A DNA stretch of 64,000 nucleotides. Source: Paracoccus denitrificans. GTDB taxonomy: Bacteria > Pseudomonadota > Alphaproteobacteria > Rhodobacterales > Rhodobacteraceae. The translations under genes and the position numbers were made by a program. The stretch covers positions 310,001 through 374,000 of the forward strand of contig VAFL01000001.1 of assembly GCA_005768755.1 (NCBI GenBank), written 5' to 3'. Shown one piece after another: positions 28,562 to 37,067 of the stretch. Position 1 is the first letter of the stretch; each line of letters starts with the position of its first letter. The notes beneath the pieces were generated by a model. It was not told the origin of the DNA. It made no database searches and saw nothing but the letters and a program-made list of their open reading frames with translations.

Positions 28562-28864
28562 TCAGCGCGCATCGTCTTCGTCAAAGAGGCGTTGAATCCG
28601 ATCAAGCTGGCGGTTTTGCAGCCGAAGCATGACGAAGGACAGGGCAAGCGAGATCACGGCATAGATCGGCAGCAGCCACCAGATCCAGGCGATAGGGCCA
28701 AAAAGCCAGTCTGCAATCATCAGAAGGACGGCGGCCACGCAGACACGTACAGCCCAGATCGCGACGATCTGGCGCGGCGTCTCGCGCCTTTTTTCCAGAT
28801 ATTCCCAGCGTTCGGCGTTGCCTCCGGCCAGAGGTCGGTGATCGGAGTCGTCTTGCAGGGTCAC
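28562..28864 (-). CDS. Small two-helix membrane protein
   Basis: About 100 residues from a GTG at 28864: a polar N terminus (RWEYLEKRRETPRQ), two hydrophobic segments around residues 35-75 containing many tryptophans, and a coiled-coil-like basic/acidic tail (RLQNRQLDRIQRLF). Not recognised as a named family beyond a DUF4229-like layout, which I do not assert. A GAGGAAA site lies upstream of the GTG. The earlier part of the frame up to 28978 would overlap the operator of the GntR gene and is rejected. Confidence 0.6.
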   Translation of the reverse strand: MTLQDDSDHRPLAGGNAERWEYLEKRRETPRQIVAIWAVRVCVAAVLLMIADWLFGPIAWIWWLLPIYAVISLALSFVMLRLQNRQLDRIQRLFDEDDAR

Positions 28865-28963
28865 CCTTGTTGTCTTTCCTCTGGCGTCGCTGCGGCAGAT
28901 GCTAGAGCGGGCCGCGCAAGGGGGCAAGCTGCGGATCGGTCGCGGTCTCGTGCGGGCATCTGA

Positions 28964-28980
28964 TATTGGTAAGACCAATA
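28964..28980. promoter_or_regulatory. GntR/FadR-type operator 1
   Basis: TATTGGT-AAG-ACCAATA: a perfect inverted repeat of seven-base arms around AAG. It has the TGGT-N3-ACCA core typical of FadR-subfamily operators such as that of PdhR. It lies about 90 bases before the regulator gene at 29070. Confidence 0.75.
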
Positions 28981-28990
28981 GAGGTTTTTA

Positions 28991-29020
28991 TTGCGGCTGA
29001 TTTTTCAACGTTGCTAGATT
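28991..29020 (+). promoter_or_regulatory. Possible promoter of the GntR-TRAP operon
   Basis: TTGCGG at 28991 and TAGATT at 29015 separated by 18 bases, in an AT-rich stretch lying between the two operators. The match to a sigma-70 type promoter is only moderate. Confidence 0.35.
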
Positions 29021-29050
29021 TGCGCAGGGGCAAAGACCTAGAACTCTGGA

Positions 29051-29067
29051 TATTGGCAAGACCACTT
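29051..29067. promoter_or_regulatory. GntR/FadR-type operator 2
   Basis: TATTGGC-AAG-ACCACTT, an imperfect copy of operator 1 sharing the same half-site and AAG centre, ending three bases before the regulator ATG. The pair could support looping or road-block autoregulation. Confidence 0.65.
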
Positions 29068-29069
29068 TC

Positions 29070-29801
29070 ATGGATACAGATGCAGCAATAGGGAAAAGCG
29101 GGTCTGAACGCGTTTCGGCCTATTTCCGCGCCAACATCCTTGATGGCCGCCTGAAGGTCGGCGACCGACTGCCGCCCGAACGCGAACTTGCCCAACAGAT
29201 CGGCGTCGGTCGTCCGCTGCTGCGTGAAGTGCTGCGTTCGCTGACGATGCTGGGATTGCTGAGGTCGCGGCAGGGCAGCGGCACCTATATCGCGCAGGCC
29301 GATTTCGGTGTGCTGACCGATTTCTTCACCTTCTGCCTGTCACAGGAAAGCGATGTGCTGGCTGATGTCATGCAGGCACGGATCGCGATCGAATGCCAGG
29401 CGATCCGGCTGGCCTGCAGTCGAGCGACGGACCACGACCTGACTGAACTGCGCCATTGGCTGGAAGTGCTGATGCAGACGCTGGATGATCCCGAAATCGG
29501 CGGCAAGGCCGATTTCATGTTCCATCAGACCATCGTTGCAGCCAGCCACAGCCGGTCGCTTTCCACGCTCTATGCGGCACTGTCCACGCTGCTGAAGGAA
29601 AGCCATATCGAACGGCGGCGCACGACCTACAAATCGCGCGAGATCATCGGCGATCTGGCGGATGCCCATCGCGAGGTCTTTCTGGCCATCGTCGGCAAGA
29701 ACCCGGACGAGGCCGACCAGAGGCTGCGCGAACATTTTTCAATCGGTGATGAGCTGAGGCGGAAAAGCCTGATCGACGCCTATCGCCGCAAAACCGGCTG
29801 A
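29070..29801 (+). CDS. FadR-subfamily GntR transcriptional regulator
   Basis: A 243-residue repressor-type regulator. The N-terminal winged helix (residues about 10-75) includes LKVGDRLPPERELAQQIGV and LREVLRSLTMLGLLRSRQGSGTYI, the classic GntR signature; the rest is an all-helical FCD effector domain (metal-binding Asp/His candidates in residues about 100-215). It begins the operon with the TRAP genes and rpiB and is flanked upstream by two matching operators, so it likely controls itself and the operon in response to the transported compound. Confidence 0.9.
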   Translation: MDTDAAIGKSGSERVSAYFRANILDGRLKVGDRLPPERELAQQIGVGRPLLREVLRSLTMLGLLRSRQGSGTYIAQADFGVLTDFFTFCLSQESDVLADVMQARIAIECQAIRLACSRATDHDLTELRHWLEVLMQTLDDPEIGGKADFMFHQTIVAASHSRSLSTLYAALSTLLKESHIERRRTTYKSREIIGDLADAHREVFLAIVGKNPDEADQRLREHFSIGDELRRKSLIDAYRRKTG

Positions 29802-29827
29802 GGGTCCGGAACATCAGGGAGGAAGAA

Positions 29828-30820
29828 ATGAAATTCACCAACGCAAAGGCGCTGATCGGCGCAACAGCACTGGCCCTTCTGGGCGCGCTTCCATCTGCCG
29901 CCGAAGAACTGCGCTATGCCCATGTCGGCGCAGAGGGCGACATCCAGACCCGCTATGCAGCCGAAGCGGCCGAAGAAATCAGCGCCGCCACCAATGGCGA
30001 GGTCACGCTGCAGGTATTCCCCGCCAGCCAGCTTGGCAACGTGGCCGAGATGGTCGATGGCGTGAAGATGGGCACCATCCATATGGGGCATCACGACTTC
30101 GCCTCGCTCGCGCGGATCACGCCCGAGGTCGCCGTGTTCAACGCCCCCTTCATCTATCGCGATGGTGCGCATGCGCTGGCGGCGACCGATCCCGCCACCT
30201 CGCCCGCGCTGATGGAGATCAACGAAAAGCTGGTCGAACAGGGCGGCGTGCGCATCATCGGCCGGATCTATCGCGGCGCGCGCCATATCTCGTCGAATTT
30301 CGAAATCAAGTCGCCTGATGACATGACGGGCAAGCCGTTCCGGGCCGTGCCGCTGGATCTTTGGGTGTCGATGGTCAAGGGCTTTGGCGCCACGCCCACG
30401 CCTGTCGAGGTGGCGGAACTGCCGACCGCGCTGATGACCGGGCTGGTCGTCGGGCAGGAAAATCCGCTGACCATGATTTCCGCCAACAAGCTTTACGAGG
30501 TGCAAAGCCATGTCGCGATGACCGGGCATATGCAATCGGTGCTGGCCGTCTTCGTGAACGAGGCATCATGGCAGGGCCTGACCGAGGAACAGCGCACCGC
30601 GATCACCGAGGTGCTGGACAAGAAGGCCGGGGAATCGCTGACTTGGGCGCAAGACGACGAGGCGGCGCTTATCACCGAACTGACCGATAACGGCATGACC
30701 TTCACCACGGTCGAGAACGGGCTGGATCTGGATGCCTTCCGCGAGAAGGTTCTGGCCCAGATCAACACCGATTTCCCCGACTATACCCCCTATATCGAAC
30801 AGATCGCGGCGGTCGAATGA
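29828..30820 (+). CDS. dctP: TRAP transporter solute-binding protein DctP
   Basis: Periplasmic receptor (330 residues) of a tripartite ATP-independent uptake system. A signal peptide occupies residues 1-25. The DctP pattern RYAHVGAEGDIQTRYA, FPASQLGNVAEMVDGVK and the arginine region KPFRAVPLDLWV, where the carboxylate-binding arginine normally sits, are visible. GGGAGGAAG precedes the ATG. The substrate is probably an organic or sugar acid; the nearby rpiB hints at a sugar-derived compound. Confidence 0.93.
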   Translation: MKFTNAKALIGATALALLGALPSAAEELRYAHVGAEGDIQTRYAAEAAEEISAATNGEVTLQVFPASQLGNVAEMVDGVKMGTIHMGHHDFASLARITPEVAVFNAPFIYRDGAHALAATDPATSPALMEINEKLVEQGGVRIIGRIYRGARHISSNFEIKSPDDMTGKPFRAVPLDLWVSMVKGFGATPTPVEVAELPTALMTGLVVGQENPLTMISANKLYEVQSHVAMTGHMQSVLAVFVNEASWQGLTEEQRTAITEVLDKKAGESLTWAQDDEAALITELTDNGMTFTTVENGLDLDAFREKVLAQINTDFPDYTPYIEQIAAVE

Positions 30821-30828
30821 AACGGGCC

Positions 30829-30851
30829 GGGTGGGCAGATCCTGCCCACCC
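30829..30851 (+). other. Stem-loop between dctP and dctQ
   Basis: GGGTGGGCAG, a three-base loop and CTGCCCACCC make a perfect 10-bp stem, not followed by a T run. Such hairpins after binding-protein genes usually protect the upstream mRNA so that the receptor is made in excess over the permease. Confidence 0.7.
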
Positions 30852-30869
30852 CCCTGATACGAGGCTTTC

Positions 30870-31328
30870 ATGAAACGACTGCTTGAACTGCTGTGCGTGC
30901 TGCTGCTTCTGGTGCTGATACTGGTGCCCTTTGCGCAGGTCGTCATGCGCGACCTTTTTGGCCGGCCCATCATCGGCGCCGAAGAACTGACCCGCTTCCT
31001 GCTGATCTGCTGCGTTTTCGTGGCCTATCCGCTGGTCGTGGCAAGCGGCGAGAACATCGTGATGAGCGAGATACAGGACAGCCTGCCGCAGCGGCTGCGC
31101 CGCATTGTCATCCGCGTGATCGCCGTCTGCTCGATCATCGCCTGTGCGTTCGTTGCCGTCGTCGTCGCGTTCAACATTTCGGACAATTTGCGCAATGCCA
31201 CGCCAACCCTGAAGATCCCGTTCTGGTTGTTCCTGGGCGCCACGCTTTTCGGCTTTGCAGGCGCCGCCATCCTGCACCTGTTCCACCTGCGCAAACCGCC
31301 GGGCCCGAAAATCGATGTGGTGAGCTGA
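30870..31328 (+). CDS. dctQ: TRAP transporter small permease DctQ
   Basis: A 152-residue four-helix membrane subunit. Typical features are PFAQVVMRDLFGRPIIGAEEL after the first helix and the short basic C terminus. It bridges receptor and large permease. It ends one base before the dctM start. Confidence 0.9.
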   Translation: MKRLLELLCVLLLLVLILVPFAQVVMRDLFGRPIIGAEELTRFLLICCVFVAYPLVVASGENIVMSEIQDSLPQRLRRIVIRVIAVCSIIACAFVAVVVAFNISDNLRNATPTLKIPFWLFLGATLFGFAGAAILHLFHLRKPPGPKIDVVS

Positions 31329-31329
31329 T

Positions 31330-32604
31330 ATGGGTCTGGCCATCATCTTTGCCTTCCTGGTCCTTTTCATGCTGGGAACGCCGGTCGTCTACGCGATCCT
31401 GCTGCCCGCAATCGTCTATGTCGTCGCAGAAGGCCTGCCCCTTGGACTTCTCGCGCAGCGCGTGACCTATGCGCTTGACAGCTTTCCGCTGGTAGCGGTG
31501 CCGATCTTCATCTTCGTGGGTAACCTGATGAACCTGGCCGGGGTGACCGAGCGGATTTTCCGCTTTGCCGATGCGCTTGTCGGGCGCATTCCCGGCGGTC
31601 TCGCGCAGGTGAATATCTTCTCCAGCCTGATCTTTTCGGGCATGTCAGGCGCCGCGCTTGCCGATGTCGGCGGGCTTGGCCGGATCGAGATCGAGGCGAT
31701 GCGCAAACGCGGCTTTTCCGCGCCATATTCTGCGGCTGTGACGGCGGCCTCGGCGGTGGTGGGGCCGATCTTTCCGCCCTCGATCCCGCTGATCGTCTAT
31801 GGATCGGTCACCAGCGTATCCATCATCCAGCTTCTGATCGCAGGGATCGTGCCGGCGCTGATCTGCATCGTGCTGCTGATGATCACCGCTGCGGTTATCG
31901 CGATCCTGAGGGGCATGCCGCGCGCCGAACGCTGGCCAACCCTGCGCGAACTGTTCGACGCCTTCCTGCCCGCACTTCCCGCACTGCTGGCACCGATCCT
32001 GATGATCTCTGGCATGATGGCGGGAATGTTCACCCCGACCGAGGCCGCGGCGGTGACGGCCGGCTATGTGCTGCTGATCAGCGGGCTGATCTACCGCGAA
32101 CTGACGTGGGCGCATCTGTGGAACGCGACGCTGCACACCGCGCGCGCCACCAGTGCCATCCTGATCATCGTGGCAGCGGCCTCGCTGTTTGGCTGGATCC
32201 TGGCGGTCGAACAGATCCCGCAGGACTTCGCCCGCTTCATCCTGCAGTTTTCCAGCGACCCGATCGTGCTGTTGCTGATCGCGAACCTGATCTTCTTCAT
32301 TGCAGGAATGTTCCTTGATTCGACGACGGCAACATTGCTGGTCGTGCCCGTCATTGCGCCGCCGCTGGTGCTGGCCGGGATCGATCCCGTCCATCTTGGC
32401 ATCATCGTAATCTTCAATCTGATGCTTGGCCTTCTGACGCCGCCCATGGGTCTGTCGTTGTTCCTTGTCAGTCAGATTGCCCAGATCTCCTTGCGCCAGC
32501 TGCTGCGCGCGCTGCTGCCCTTCTATATTCCGTTGCTGCTGACACTTGGCATCATCACCTTCGCCGATGATCTGGTTCTGTGGCTTCCCCGGATGCTGCG
32601 CTGA
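31330..32604 (+). CDS. dctM: TRAP transporter large permease DctM
   Basis: The 424-residue sodium-coupled channel subunit with about 12 helices. Signatures are IFSSLIFSGMSGAALADVGG, the second half repeat PTEAAAVTAGYVL and the C-terminal LGLLTPPMGLSLFLVSQIA. It is the catalytic membrane part of the DctPQM system and directly precedes rpiB (16 bases). Confidence 0.94.
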   Translation: MGLAIIFAFLVLFMLGTPVVYAILLPAIVYVVAEGLPLGLLAQRVTYALDSFPLVAVPIFIFVGNLMNLAGVTERIFRFADALVGRIPGGLAQVNIFSSLIFSGMSGAALADVGGLGRIEIEAMRKRGFSAPYSAAVTAASAVVGPIFPPSIPLIVYGSVTSVSIIQLLIAGIVPALICIVLLMITAAVIAILRGMPRAERWPTLRELFDAFLPALPALLAPILMISGMMAGMFTPTEAAAVTAGYVLLISGLIYRELTWAHLWNATLHTARATSAILIIVAAASLFGWILAVEQIPQDFARFILQFSSDPIVLLLIANLIFFIAGMFLDSTTATLLVVPVIAPPLVLAGIDPVHLGIIVIFNLMLGLLTPPMGLSLFLVSQIAQISLRQLLRALLPFYIPLLLTLGIITFADDLVLWLPRMLR

Positions 32605-32620
32605 CATGAAAGGTTTCAAA

Positions 32621-33067
32621 ATGCGTATTGTTGTCGGTTCTGACCATGCCGGATTTCCGCTGAAAGCAGCCGTGCTGGATCATCTTCGCAAGCAGGGCCA
32701 TGAGGTCGAGGACGTTGGCAGCTTTGACGAAAAGCCGGTCGATTTCCCCGACGTGGCCAAGCAGGTGACCGGCGCTGTGACCGATGGCCGCGCGGAACGC
32801 GGCCTGATGGTCTGCGGCACCGGCGTCGGCGCATCCATCGCCGCGAACAAGGTGCGCGGTATCCGCGCGGCGGTCTGTCACGACGTGCATTCCGCCCATC
32901 AGTCGGTTGAACATGACGACGTGAATATCATGTGCATCGGTGCCCAGATCGTCGGGCCGTGGCTGGCCTTCGATCTGATCGACTCGTTTCTTGCAGCAGA
33001 GTTTTCAACGGATGAGGATTTTCGCCGCCGGGTCGAGAAGCTGCATCAGATGGATGCGGAACGGTAG
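32621..33067 (+). CDS. rpiB: RpiB-type sugar-phosphate isomerase
   Basis: A 148-residue RpiB/LacAB family isomerase (ribose 5-phosphate or another aldose/ketose phosphate). Active-site residues: Asp8-His9 in VGSDHAG, Cys65 in CGTGVGASIAANK and His98 in VEHDD. I used the ATG at 32621 (MRIVVGSDHAG, family-like, with AAAGG upstream); an ATG at 32606 would add five residues. As last gene of the TRAP operon it may act on a product of the imported compound, such as a tetrose or pentose phosphate, rather than in the core pentose pathway. Confidence 0.88.
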   Translation: MRIVVGSDHAGFPLKAAVLDHLRKQGHEVEDVGSFDEKPVDFPDVAKQVTGAVTDGRAERGLMVCGTGVGASIAANKVRGIRAAVCHDVHSAHQSVEHDDVNIMCIGAQIVGPWLAFDLIDSFLAAEFSTDEDFRRRVEKLHQMDAER

Positions 33068-33091
33068 ATCTTCGCCTGCCGGGCGGCCAGT

Positions 33092-34498
33092 CTATCGAAA
33101 CACCGTCTTCAGAACGAGGTTCGCGAGCCGACCGAATGGCGGACGGATCAGGTTCGACAAGTTGACGCGGCGCTGGCTGTAGATGCCCTTGGCATGGCTC
33201 ATCCTGCGGAAGCCTTCGGGTCCGTGACAGGCGCCCATGCCGCTGGGACCGACGCCGCCGAAAGGCAGATCGTCCTGCGCGTAATGCATCAAGGTGCTGT
33301 TGATCCCGACATTGCCCGAAATGGTGCGCGTCAGCACCTTTTGCCGGGCTTCGTCATCAGGGCCGAAATAGTAAAGCGCAAGCGGCCGCGGCCTTGCGTT
33401 GACGGCGGCGATAGCCTCGTCAAGATGGCAATAGGTCAGCACCGGCAGGATAGGGCCGAAGATCTCCTGCTCCATTACGGCCATGTCATTTGTCGCGCCA
33501 AAGACAAGGGCGGGGGGCAGGGTCTGCGCGCGGCTAGCTTTGGCTGGTTTGCCGGGCAGCACGACCTCGGCACCCTTGTTGCGGGCATCATCCAGCAGGC
33601 CCGTCAGCCGTTCGAAGTGGCGGGCATTTATGATGGCGCTGTAGTCTTGCGATGAGGCGCCCTGAGGATACATCTTCGCCACGGCCTGATCGTAGGCGAG
33701 ACGGAAAGCTTCTGCATCATCCTCGTGAAGAAGGACATAATCCGGCGCGATGCAGGTCTGGCCGGCATTTGCCAGCTTGCCAAAGGCGATATTCGCGATA
33801 TGCGCCGTCGTCGCCTGACCCGGGGCGATGATGACGGGCGATTTCCCACCAAGTTCCAGCGTGACCGGCACGAGGTTGTCGGCCGCCGCCCGCATCACAT
33901 GACGGCCAACCGAGGTGCTTCCGGTAAACAGCAGATGATCGAATGGAAGTGCGGTGAACTCCGCCCCGACCTGCGCGTCGCCCTGTATCACGGCGACCTG
34001 CTGGGCGGGGAAGATGTCGGCCAACATCTCTGCCATCAGCCGGCTGGTCGTCGGTGTGAATTCCGACGGCTTGATCATTGCCCGGTTCCCCGCAGCAATG
34101 GCGGTCGCGAGCGGCATGATCGCGAGTGACAGGGGATAGTTCCAGGGCGAAACGACGCCGACGACGCCGAGCGGCTGATATTCCACCCGCGCGCTGGCAA
34201 ACCAGTAGGTCAGCCCGACATGGCGTCGTTGGGGGCGCATGAAGCGGCGCATGTTGCGAATCAGATAGTCGATCCCCTGGACCGTCGGCAGGATCTCCAT
34301 GATCGCAGTTTCATGACGCGCACGATGGCCGAAATCGCTATTGATGGCGTCCTCGAACTGCGATCGCCTGCTGATGAGGGCGCGGCGGAGTTTTTTCAGG
34401 TCCGCCTTGCGCGCATCCGCCTGAGGCGCGGTCTCTCCTAGAAAGCTTTCGCGTTGGCGGGCAAGGATCTCGGCAGGGGGTGCTTCATAGCTGTTCAT
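33092..34498 (-). CDS. Coniferyl aldehyde dehydrogenase-type enzyme
   Basis: NAD(P)-dependent aldehyde dehydrogenase of 468 residues. Motifs are VVSPWNYPL, the cofactor site FTGSTSVGRHV, general-base Glu in LELGGKSPVI and nucleophile Cys in NAGQTCIAPDYVL. The C-terminal end (VNLSNLIRPPFGRLANLVLKTVFR region) resembles CalB-like enzymes with hydrophobic tails. The start is the ATG at 34498; the reading frame is open far upstream into the MFS gene but that part is not coding. It follows the MFS carrier by 71 bases, probably in one operon. Confidence 0.9.
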   Translation of the reverse strand: MNSYEAPPAEILARQRESFLGETAPQADARKADLKKLRRALISRRSQFEDAINSDFGHRARHETAIMEILPTVQGIDYLIRNMRRFMRPQRRHVGLTYWFASARVEYQPLGVVGVVSPWNYPLSLAIMPLATAIAAGNRAMIKPSEFTPTTSRLMAEMLADIFPAQQVAVIQGDAQVGAEFTALPFDHLLFTGSTSVGRHVMRAAADNLVPVTLELGGKSPVIIAPGQATTAHIANIAFGKLANAGQTCIAPDYVLLHEDDAEAFRLAYDQAVAKMYPQGASSQDYSAIINARHFERLTGLLDDARNKGAEVVLPGKPAKASRAQTLPPALVFGATNDMAVMEQEIFGPILPVLTYCHLDEAIAAVNARPRPLALYYFGPDDEARQKVLTRTISGNVGINSTLMHYAQDDLPFGGVGPSGMGACHGPEGFRRMSHAKGIYSQRRVNLSNLIRPPFGRLANLVLKTVFR

Positions 34499-34569
34499 GA
34501 CGCGACCTATGTTGACAGCGACAACTTCAGTTGACCAAGCCTCAGGGGCTGGCAAGTCTTGGCGGAAAG

Positions 34570-35748
34570 CTAGGTATGCGCCCGTCGTCTTGCCATCCAG
34601 CCATGGGCCAGAATGGCGATCACATACCCCGCGAGGATCGTCACCACCAGCCCTGTCTGGCCTGACCGGCCCGACACCAGCAGCAGCACCGGCGTGCCAA
34701 GCAGGTTTCCAAGATTGCCGGTCTGGGCCATCAGCCCGTTTGACAGCGCGCGATCGGCAGCACTGTCGTTCAAGGCGGGAACGGCAGCGAAGCTGGCGCC
34801 CTGCACAAGTCCAAGCCCGAAGAACAGCAGCGTCGCCGCAAGGGTTGGCGCAACTGGCCCCAACAGGCCAAGCGCGCCCAGGGCGGCAGCGCCGAACCCG
34901 GTCATGATGACCTGCGTCGGTGCCAGCCAACGCAACAGCGGGGGAACCAGCAGCAGGCTGGCGACGATGCTGACCAGTGGCAGAATGCCGGTGATGAAGG
35001 CGCGGCGATCTTCGGGGAAAAGCCCCGGCAGAATTGCAAGCAGCGACACGAAGGTCAGCGTGTAAAACAGCCAGCCGATCCCCGGCGCACCGATATAAGG
35101 CGAGCGGATGGCGCGCCATTGCGTCTGAACGATCCGGGACAGGGGCGGCAGGACGACACCGCCGACGCGCCGGTCTGCCGGAAGGACCCGGTACAGGATG
35201 GAGGCAAGCAACAGCAAAGCAGTGCCGTGCAGTCGGAACAGGGCAGGAATGCCATATTCGGCAATGAAATCCAGTCCGAGCCATGACATCAGCGCATAGG
35301 CTACGCCGAAAAACGTGGCCCAGAGAGTCATGTAGAAACTGCGCATACCCAGTGGTGAAAGCTGCGCGATCAGGGTCGGGGCCGCAACCACCAGCACAAG
35401 GTGCGAGCCACCTTCGATCACGCGGCTGACAAGCAAAACGCCAAGGCCGGTCAACACCGATTGCAGCAAGGACATTGCGGCACCCAGAACCATGGCCGCC
35501 AGAAGTGACCGGCGCAGGCCGATCCCGGTCACCGCTATGCCGGCCATCATGCCGAAAACTGCACCCACAAGGCTGACCAGTGACAACAGCCAGCCGATGC
35601 GCGCGCCAGCGGCCGGAAACATCGCCTCGAACTGGTCGAATGGCACACCGATCTTGGCGAACTGCATCGCTGCGCAAAGGCCGGTCAGCCAAAGAAGCAG
35701 GATCGCGGCCATGTTGCGATACGGGGGAAGGGCTGAGTCGACGTTCAT
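34570..35748 (-). CDS. Major facilitator superfamily transporter (CynX/NimT-like)
   Basis: A 392-residue 12-helix carrier; the first helix contains LLLWLTGLCAAMQFAKIGV and the third-fourth helix loop has GIGLRRSLLAAMVLG. The substrate is unknown; being between a LysR remnant and an aromatic-type aldehyde dehydrogenase suggests an aromatic or aldehyde-related compound. Its ATG overlaps the stop of the LysR remnant by four bases. Confidence 0.85.
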   Translation of the reverse strand: MNVDSALPPYRNMAAILLLWLTGLCAAMQFAKIGVPFDQFEAMFPAAGARIGWLLSLVSLVGAVFGMMAGIAVTGIGLRRSLLAAMVLGAAMSLLQSVLTGLGVLLVSRVIEGGSHLVLVVAAPTLIAQLSPLGMRSFYMTLWATFFGVAYALMSWLGLDFIAEYGIPALFRLHGTALLLLASILYRVLPADRRVGGVVLPPLSRIVQTQWRAIRSPYIGAPGIGWLFYTLTFVSLLAILPGLFPEDRRAFITGILPLVSIVASLLLVPPLLRWLAPTQVIMTGFGAAALGALGLLGPVAPTLAATLLFFGLGLVQGASFAAVPALNDSAADRALSNGLMAQTGNLGNLLGTPVLLLVSGRSGQTGLVVTILAGYVIAILAHGWMARRRAHT

Positions 35749-36551
35749 GGCGTGACGTTATGGCGTGTGGCGAAGGGCTTGCCCAGTCGAAGTGACCGGT
35801 CTGCGAAGATGCTGTCCAGCTCTGCCTGCATCACCTTGGCGAAGGCTGCAATCTTGTGTTGCCGGAATGCGGTCGGGTGGCTGAGCATGTGGATGGGACG
35901 CGATCCGGTCGCATAATCGTCCAGAAGCGGGACGAGTGCGCCGGAAGCCAGCGCAGGGGCAAGGAATATGTCGGGCGCGCGGGTCAGCCCGTGCCCCGCA
36001 ATGGCTTCGGCAATCGTGACGCTTGCGCTGTTGACGGCCAATGCGCCCGAAACCGGAACCGTCATCAATGACCCGCCCGTGTCCTGAAACTGCCAGCGAC
36101 TGGGTGTGTCTTCATTAAGGTCCAGGATGGCCCGATGCTTTTCAAGATCCTCGGGTCGCCGCGGGATGCCATACCGGTGCAGATAGTCGGGGCTTGCGGC
36201 AATTCTGGGGGTCGTTTCCCCCAAGCGCCGCATGCGCAGGCTGGAATCGCGCGGGACACCAATGCGGACGGCCAAATCAAAGCCGCCCGCAGCAAGATCG
36301 GTATAGCCATCCATCAGATGCAGATCGACGCGCATGGACGGGTTTTCAGTCAGAAACCGCCGCACCGCGCCCGCGACGCAGACCTCTCCCAGTGTGGTGC
36401 CGCAGGTAATGCGCAATCGTCCCGACAGGCCTGCCTCTGCCGGGGCAAGCGCGGCCTCGGCTTCTTGCAGCGCGTCAAGAACCTTTCTGGCATGTGGCAG
36501 GTAACTCTCGCCTTGTCTGATTGTGCCCGTAATAACGAAAGCTGTGAAGCG
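35745..36551 (-). pseudogene. LysR-type regulator lacking its DNA-binding domain
   Basis: The frame encodes the linker helix and the whole effector-binding domain of a LysR regulator: QGESYLPHARKVLDALQEAE followed by LSGRLRITCGTTLGEV and so on to the C terminus. Upstream the frame closes at a TAG (36552-36554), and no helix-turn-helix sequence is found in any minus-strand frame before doxX at 36592. About the first 60 residues are missing. No ATG is present; only a TTG at 36416 could start a shorter product. A 5' deletion, probably joined to the doxX upstream region, is the simplest reading. Confidence 0.78.
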
Positions 36552-36591
36552 CTATCTGTCTGTTCAATCCACCAACACATGGAACGGACAC

Positions 36592-37014
36592 ATGAGCAAT
36601 CTATTGAAAAACTACGGTTTCGGCACGGCCAATGCGGGGCAGAACGCGGCGCTTCTGCTGCGGGTCACCCTGGGCGTCCTGTTTTTGGCCCATGCCGGGC
36701 TGAAGGTCTTCGTCTTCACGCCTGCCGGTGCGGCAGGGTATTTTTCCTCGCTGGGGCTGCCCGGCGCTTTGGCTTACCTGACGATTGCGGCAGAGACCCT
36801 GGGCGGGATCGCGCTGATCGTCGGCTTTCAGACAAGCCTTGTCGCCCTTCTGCTGATGCCCGTGCTGCTTGGGGCGGCCATCCTAGCCCATGGGCCGAAC
36901 GGATTCTGGTTCACCAATGAAGGGGGCGGCTGGGAATATCCCGCGTTCTGGGCCATCGCGCTTCTGGTGCAATCGCTTCTGGGTGGCGGTGCCCACGCCG
37001 TGACCAAGGACTGA
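36592..37014 (+). CDS. DoxX family membrane protein
   Basis: A 140-residue protein with four hydrophobic segments and the DoxX-type beginning NAALLLRVTLGVLFLAHAGLK; a GHGPNGFW-like AHGPNGFWFT loop is near residue 100. DoxX proteins are linked to redox and thiosulfate handling but the role here is unknown. The ATG at 36592 is chosen; the earlier frame lies over the LysR remnant. LysR and DoxX genes are commonly divergent partners, so the truncated regulator once probably controlled this gene. Confidence 0.85.
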   Translation: MSNLLKNYGFGTANAGQNAALLLRVTLGVLFLAHAGLKVFVFTPAGAAGYFSSLGLPGALAYLTIAAETLGGIALIVGFQTSLVALLLMPVLLGAAILAHGPNGFWFTNEGGGWEYPAFWAIALLVQSLLGGGAHAVTKD

Positions 37015-37067
37015 CGTCACGCTGGCAGCAGACAAAGCCGAAAGTTCGCGTCAGCGCGGACCGGGGT

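Noticed and set aside
34499..35692. An apparent 866-residue frame fusing an upstream MFS-region stretch to the aldehyde dehydrogenase
   Set aside because: The upstream half is Arg/Ala/Gly-rich and lies out of frame over the clear MFS gene on the same strand; the enzyme begins naturally at 34498.
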